Shown piece by piece: positions 58,371-64,000 of a stretch of 64,000 nucleotides of DNA; position 1 is the first letter of the stretch; every line of letters starts with the position of its first letter. The notes beneath the pieces are model-generated. The model was not told where the DNA came from and ran no database searches. It was given only the letters and a program-made list of their open reading frames with translations. The stretch is from contig CM043968.1 of NCBI GenBank assembly GCA_014529385.2, positions 28,977,513 to 29,041,512 on the forward strand, in the 5' to 3' direction. A program made the position numbers and the translations under genes. This stretch comes from Adiantum capillus-veneris. Taxonomy: Eukaryota; Streptophyta; Polypodiopsida; Polypodiales; Pteridaceae.

Positions 58371-58907
58371 TTGAACATAATAGAGATTGTTGATGGGACA
58401 CCACCAACTATAAACATAGCACCAGTGAATGCACTCACACGGTTGATGCTCCAAAAGCAAAATTACATCCTCGAAGAGAGAGATGCTGCATCCATTGGCC
58501 GAGCGAGAAAGAAGAAAACACGAAGAAAGAAATCCCTTAATGCTTTTAGCTCAAAACCTAGTTCAAAGACTAACATAGGGACAGGAGAGGATCCCGTGTA
58601 TATGAATGACCCTGAGGATGACTCAGATTCGATAGAGACCACGGAGACCAAAACTGTTACTACAAAGGAAAAAGCCAGTGAGGAGGATCACGAGATGGAA
58701 TTACGACGAACACCAAAAGAGTATTCAAAGTTAAACCACCCAGTTGCGAACCCCCAAGATAAGCCACGAGAGACAAAAAATGAGGATTGCAAGAGAAAGA
58801 TTGGAACCTATCCAAACCCAACAGTGGAAATTGAACGAGTCCAACAACTGAGGGGTTTGGTGGAAGAAACTCAACGAACATTAGAACCTGAACCCAAACA
58901 TATCTAG
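58371..58907 (+). pseudogene. gypsy E gag-pol linker with a basic patch
   Basis: In frame with both the end of gag and with pol. It contains RARKKKTRRKK, a nuclear-localisation-like or nucleic-acid-binding patch, followed by an acidic and serine-rich stretch. It ends at TAG 58905-58907, with pol continuing in the same frame from 58908. The stop might be natural (read through) or a mutation; the other in-frame stops favour mutation. Confidence 0.6.
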
Positions 58908-61900
58908 ATGTCGGACACACTGTTTCCCACACAAGTTCAACCTCACAAGAACTACAGGCCGTTAGCTATACCCAGTATCATTCGGGAAGAGAGTGAGGGT
59001 AGGACATCTGAAAGTGGACACACACCTTTCCTACTAGAGAGAATGTTTGGTGAGGGAATGTCCGACCCCCTTGAGGAAGTGGAGATTCCATCTTCACCAT
59101 TCTCTTGTCAGGGTCCTACGTCCCACAAGATGCCATTAAATGTTGCCAAATTGATGGATTTCATGTCTTCAGAAGTTAGAACCACCATCATGTCCAAACT
59201 ATATAAAGACCCCGAGCTAGTCTCAGCTCTTCGAGCCTTCCTCAATGGAGAATTACAGGCCGGATTACCACAGTTTGCACATATGAACAAACCTGACTCG
59301 GTAATGAATGATGAGGAACATTTAGCACCACCATCTGACCTAGCGGGACATGAATCTATAATTGAAGTACCCGTTAACAAGTTGGGGCAATACTTTGAAG
59401 GTGATCAATCTAATGCTACTCTACCAATCACTACTAAAGGATTAACTGTAAAGGGGGTCCTTGACGGTGGTGCGGGAGTCAGCATGGTGACAAAGAGTTG
59501 TTGGGAGTCTATGGGGAGACCTCACCTTGAAGCCACAAGCGTAGTGGTAAAAATGGCTAATGGATCTATTGTTACGCCTATTGGAATGCTAAAGGATCTC
59601 AGGATCAAGGTCTTGGGACACAAGGTAAGGCAGACTTTCATTGTTATGGATTTTTCCAAGCATCCTATGTCATTTGAGATGATCTTAGGGCGTCCATTCA
59701 TGAGGGAAGCAAAAATGGTGCATGACTGGTCCAAAAACCACGTCTACTTACAGTTTCAAGACTCTGTCATTCGAGTTGATCTTTTAAGTGGTCGAACGCA
59801 TCCTCTAGGAAATAAATTCATCATTGATAATCGATCAGACACAACAATTCACTCAGCTCCATTACAATATTGTTACATGTGTAACGAAGACACGGATATT
59901 GGGGAGAACTCTCCTTATATCGATATCCTACCCGGAATGGCTGAGTCAGACAATGTCGATTGGGTACACCTAGCGGCAACTATAGATACATGGGGAGCTA
60001 GAGGAACAACCTGGGTAACACCAGATGGGGAAGAGATACCACACATTGCACCAGTAAACATGTTGGGTGTAGCGCATGTAACATCCGATGATAAGAAAGA
60101 GGCACACCTATCTGAGAGTGAAACCGATGATTCCTCAAAGGCTTCAGGCCAATACACATCAGAAACGGAATCTCAGGGAGAAATGGATTCGGAACCTGAG
60201 GAAACATCGAGTGAGCCAAGTATAGAAACTGAACACTCAAGGCCTAGTATGACCATCTATGGTAATTTATATGAGAGTGAAAAAGATACAAGCGAAGACC
60301 TATCAGGCGAGTCGAGTTCAAACATTTACCAAAATCAAAACCTTAACAAGAAACAAAGGTCATATAAGAGACAACGATATCGAGCAAATGTGAGAGCTAG
60401 GATAAACAAGGAAAGATCTACTGCAGAATGGCTTAGCTATCTAGGGGCATGTGATGCTCATCGAAAGCTAGTAGACAATTGGGGTGAACATCTCCAGAGT
60501 GTCATGTGGTGCAGCCCGCGACCCATTGACCTCGCTCAATTGGAGGTTACAGAGCCGAAATTGAGTCGAACTATAAGAAGACGTCAAAACCGAGAGTTAG
60601 CACAACAACAAAAGGAGGCAGAACTAAAAGAAAGGTTTCCGTCAGGACAAGAGCCTGCTGACTTACATACGGCTCCTGAACATTTTAAATCTTATACCAC
60701 GGGGGAGCGAAAGGTTGTGTATGCCAAAGCCCAACGAATACCTACCAATGGAAGCAGTGGAGTCTATGATGGTCCAGCGGTAGTTAAAGAGATAGAATTA
60801 GCAGAACCAGGTGAGGAGTCTAAACCAGTCTTTATTGCTCAAGACCTTACCGAAACTGAAGAGGCTGTACTTAAGGAGCTCCTCAAGGAATACAAGGATA
60901 TCTTTGCTTGGACATATCATGACATGAAGGGCGTTCCACCTTCTGTGGTGCAACATACAATTCCCATGATCAACATTGCTAAACCCGTCCAGCAATGACC
61001 CTATCCAATGAATCCTAAGTACGCCAAAATTGTACAAGAGGAGATTGAAAAACTTATCCAATGTGGATTCATATACCCTATTGAGCACTCAGAATGGGTT
61101 TCTCCAATAGTCATTGTGCCAAAAAAGAATGGGAAATTAAGAGTGTGCGTGGACCTCAAGAAAGTTAATGCAGCCACTAGGAGAGATCATTATCCCTTGC
61201 CATATTCAGAACATGTGCTTGAAAGAGTTGCGGGCAAGGAAGCTTATAGCTTTTTAGATGGGTACTCTGGCTACAATCAAATCACAATTGCATTAGAGGA
61301 CCAAGCTAAAACTGCTTTTATCACAGAGTTTGGAGTGTTTGCATTTCGTGTTATGGCTTTTGGCTTAACAAATGCCCCTGCTACATTCCAACGATTAATA
61401 AACACTGCGTTTAAAGAATTTCTAAGGGAGTTTTGTGAAGCTTTCCTAGACGACCTTTGTGTTTATTCTTCTTGGGAGAAACATTTGTTATATCTACGAA
61501 AAATATTTGAAAGGTGCAGATTTTATCGCATCTCATTGAACCCTTTCAAATGCCCATTTTGGGTTAAGCATGGAGTCATTCTAGGGCATATAGTGTCCAA
61601 GAACGGGATATCCACAGATGAGAGTAAGATTAAAGCCATTGCCGATTTGCCACCACCTACGAACTATAAAGGAGTTCAAAGATTTATGGGCCATGTTGGT
61701 TATTATCGAAGGTTTATTTTAAACTTTGCCGAGATAGCGTGTCCATTGTACAAGCTTCTTATCGAGTTTCACTGGACGAAAGAATGTCATCAATCTTATG
61801 AGTTATTAAAGAAGGCCCTAACAAGTGCTCCAATCCTGCGAACACCTGATTGGAATGCACCTTTTCATGTGCATATTGATGCATCAATATTTGCTATTGG

Positions 61901-63598
61901 GTGTGTTCTAACTCAACCAGGAGAACATAAATTGGACTACCCTATTAGCTTTGCAAGTCGCCAATTAAATGATGCCGAGATGAACTACACTACTACAGAG
62001 CGCGAAGGTCTAGCTATGATTTACGCAGTAAAGAAATTTCGCTATTACCTTCTTGCTACCAAGTTTGTGTTTTATGTTGATCATCAAGCATTGCTATATT
62101 TGGTAAACAAGCCGTGTTTCACAGGTCGAATTACACGATGGTTGTTAATTCTTCTTGAGTTTGACTTCACCGTTGTTGTGAGGCCTGGGAGGAAACATGT
62201 CATGGCGGATCATTTATCTCGTATCCCTAATGGCGAAGCTCCTACGGGGGTTGATGATGAATTGCCTGATACTCCTTTGTTCATTGTTGAGACAATGCAT
62301 GAATGGAGTGAAAATATTGTTAACTTCTTAGTTAATGGTTTTCCACCCAAAGAGCTGCGAAAAGATATAGCTCGAAAATTAATCAAGGAATGCGAACCCT
62401 ATTGCTTACTGGCGGGAACTCTCTATAAGAGAGGAAAAGATGATGTTCTTAGACGCTGTGCCCGCGAGGATGAGTATTTATATATTCTACAAGAGGCACA
62501 CATGGGCGTAGCTGGTGGTCACTTTTCAGGAAAGTTGACTGCTCGAAAGATCTTACAGTCAGGCTATTGGTGGCCCACTCTGTTTAAGGATGCATCACTT
62601 TTTGCAAAGGGATGTGATGAATGCCAACACTTCAAGAAGCCACAAAGAAGTGATAGGATGCCTCTACATCCCATCAAGGTAACCCAACCATTTGAAAAGT
62701 GGGGCTTAGACTTTGTAGGACCGATTAGTCCGGCTGCACGTAACACGCAATCACGATATATCATTGTGGCTACCGACTATGTAACCAAATGGGCTGAACC
62801 AAAAGCAACACGAAAGGCGGATGCAAAAACAACAGCTAAGTTCCTCTTTGAGAACATTATCACACGTTTTGGATGCCCCTTTGAACTTGTGAGTGACAAT
62901 GGAACTCATTTTATAAATGAAGTAATAAAAGAACTCACATCAAACTTCATGATATCTCACCACAAGTCTACACCGTTTATCCCCAAGCAAATGGCCAAGC
63001 TGAGAGTACCAACAAAACTCTCATCTCCATTTTGACAAAGACAGTTGAGGCTAATCGCACTGATTGGGACCTAAAGCTTACATCAGCTTTATGGGCTTAT
63101 CGTACTACGTATAAAGTTGCTATTAATTGCACACCGTTTAAGATGGTGTATGGCCAAGAAGCAGTTATGCCATGGGAGTTTGTCATTCCTAGTCTTCGAG
63201 TAGCTTCTCAAGAAGGTTGGGATGGTAACCCCTTAGTTGAGCGATTATATATCCTGGAAAGGCTAGATGAAGAGAGGCAATTAGCTGTGCGAAATGCTCT
63301 AGTGGAGAAGGATAGGAGAAAGAAGTGGGTTGATAGCCATTTAAAGGATAAAGACATCAAGGTTGGTGATAAAGTTCTTATGTACGGGGTACGTAATGAA
63401 AAGAAGAAATTGAAATACGCTGGTAAGGGACCATATCGAGTGTGTGAAATTACTCTGCAAGGTACCATTCGTGTGGAGACTCTAGATGGAGTTGAAACCA
63501 TTGGATTCCTTAATGGGAGTAAATTCAAAAGATATTATGATCCTCTAAGCCAGGAAGAGTTGCAAGCTATCCATCAAAAGAAGGCTGCCAAGGAATAA
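58908..63598 (+). pseudogene. gypsy E pol: protease, RT, RNase H, integrase (broken)
   Basis: Protease at 59420-59720: VKGVLDGGAGVSMVTKSCW, then FEMILGRPFM. A long acidic/basic linker of about 350 residues follows (59830-60880). RT at 61080-61600: WVSPIVIVPKKNGKLRVCVD, FGLTNAPATFQRL and the catalytic FLDDLCVYS. RNase H at 61855-62210: FHVHIDASIFAIGCVL, TTEREGLAMIYAVKKFRYYL and the junction VVRPGRKHVMADHLSRI. Integrase: GGHFSGKLTARKIL, CDECQHF, KWGLDFVGP, SDNGTHF. A frameshift near 62985 falls just before the catalytic-glutamate motif. Stops are at 60996 (before RT) and 63596. Confidence 0.9.
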
Positions 63599-64000
63599 GC
63601 AGAGCTTAGAAAAATCCAAGCAAGAGTTGAGGCTCGAGAACGACGACAACGTCTTAGACGCCAACGAGAGGCTAATCTGGGAATCACGCAAGCATTTTTC
63701 GAGGACACAGATGACGACTCATTAGAATCTGAGCCACCCCTACGATACCCAATTGAGCTAAATAGCCCCTATGGGAAAGTACTATACAATGCCTTATTAG
63801 ATACGGGAGCTAAACACAATTTGTTATCCTATGGAGTTTGGTGTCAATTAGGGAAACCGACCCTATCCCCGAGTACGATGCAAGTCAAGGGCATTAATAA
63901 AAAGAAAACTGCTATTCTTGGAGTCCTTCAGACCCCTGTTGTCTATGACAATGGAAGCATAGTGCAGAGGTTTCTAGTCATGCCCGCGGGAGCTATGGAA
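63599..64000 (+). pseudogene. second retropepsin-like domain downstream of integrase (runs off window)
   Basis: After the stop at 63596-63598 the same frame stays open to the window end (134 codons). It starts with an Arg/Gln-rich helix-like stretch (VEARERRQRLRRQREANLG). Then comes an acidic spacer, then VLYNALLDTGAKHNLLSYGV, followed by a core that ends RFLVMPAG. D-T-G-A with hydrophobic residues on both sides is the classical aspartic-protease active site, different from the DGG motif of the element's own protease at 59.46 kb. It has no ATG near its start, so it would need read-through or splicing. The rest of it lies beyond the window. Confidence 0.65.

Larger units (their letters stand above)
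53925..64000 (+). mobile_element. Ty3/gypsy retrotransposon E, 5' part (runs off window)
   Basis: A large gypsy element: probable 5' LTR 53925-54555, tRNA-Asp type primer site 54560-54577, leader, gag with four zinc knuckles, then protease, RT, RNase H and integrase. An additional protease-like domain extends past the window end. No chromodomain is seen, and the primer type plus the DGG protease motif point to the Tat/Athila side of Ty3/gypsy (inference from known family habits). Coding is broken by at least three frameshifts and six or more in-frame stops, so this copy is inactive, but most of pol is still readable. Confidence 0.93.

Noticed and set aside
58908..60998. Treating the DGG motif of the gypsy E protease as a novel defect
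   Set aside because: Plant Tat-like gypsy elements are known to have DGG-type sites, and gypsy F in this window has the same form.
1..64000. CRISPR arrays, tRNA or rRNA genes, bacterial or organelle insertions
   Set aside because: No regular direct repeats with spacers, no cloverleaf candidates and no rRNA-like sequence were noticed on either strand; a tRNA scan could not be run.

Overview
This is nuclear DNA of a land plant with a large, repeat-rich genome, most likely a fern. The fern call is an inference. It rests on one intron-containing host gene in 60 kb of decayed LTR retrotransposons, on many broken pentatricopeptide-repeat (PPR) fragments, and on long (GA)n tracts. No bacterial operons, tRNA, rRNA or CRISPR were found.

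The only clearly intact gene is eIF3i (translation initiation factor 3 subunit I, a WD40 protein). It lies on the minus strand at 18122-21786, in 8 exons whose splice sites and phases all agree and give 326 aa. Everything else recognisable is mobile-element derived or pseudogenic.

Layout: 1-3567 is a minus-strand Ty1/copia copy (called family A here). 4.97-10.9 kb is a minus-strand Ty3/gypsy remnant (F) with a long extra reading frame after integrase; a deleted copia element (D, plus strand) sits between its protease and RT. 11-18 kb is mostly unassigned, with a gag remnant and LTR-like sequence at 14-15.2 kb. After eIF3i comes a nest at 24.3-45.7 kb. PPR pseudogene sequence is interrupted by the 3' LTR of a minus-strand family A element. 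That LTR is itself split by a 2.25 kb repeat carrying PPR fragments (C1) and by a full-length copia element of another family (B, 29899-35038) with a perfect ACTAC target duplication. A plus-strand full-length family A element follows at 37394-42479. Next come a second, inverted copy of repeat C (C2) and a family A gag/LTR fragment that C2 interrupts.

45.7-53.9 kb holds microsatellites, a hAT-transposase-like remnant and a SWIM-zinc-finger pseudogene. 53.9-64.0 kb is the 5' part of a Ty3/gypsy element (E) with a tRNA-Asp type primer site. It has four zinc knuckles in gag, a protease-RT-RNaseH-integrase pol and, unusually, a second retropepsin-like domain downstream of integrase that runs off the window.

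The best candidates for something undescribed are the extra 3' protease-like domain of E, the PPR-carrying repeat C, and the accessory frame after integrase in F. All named element families are provisional labels made from this window alone.
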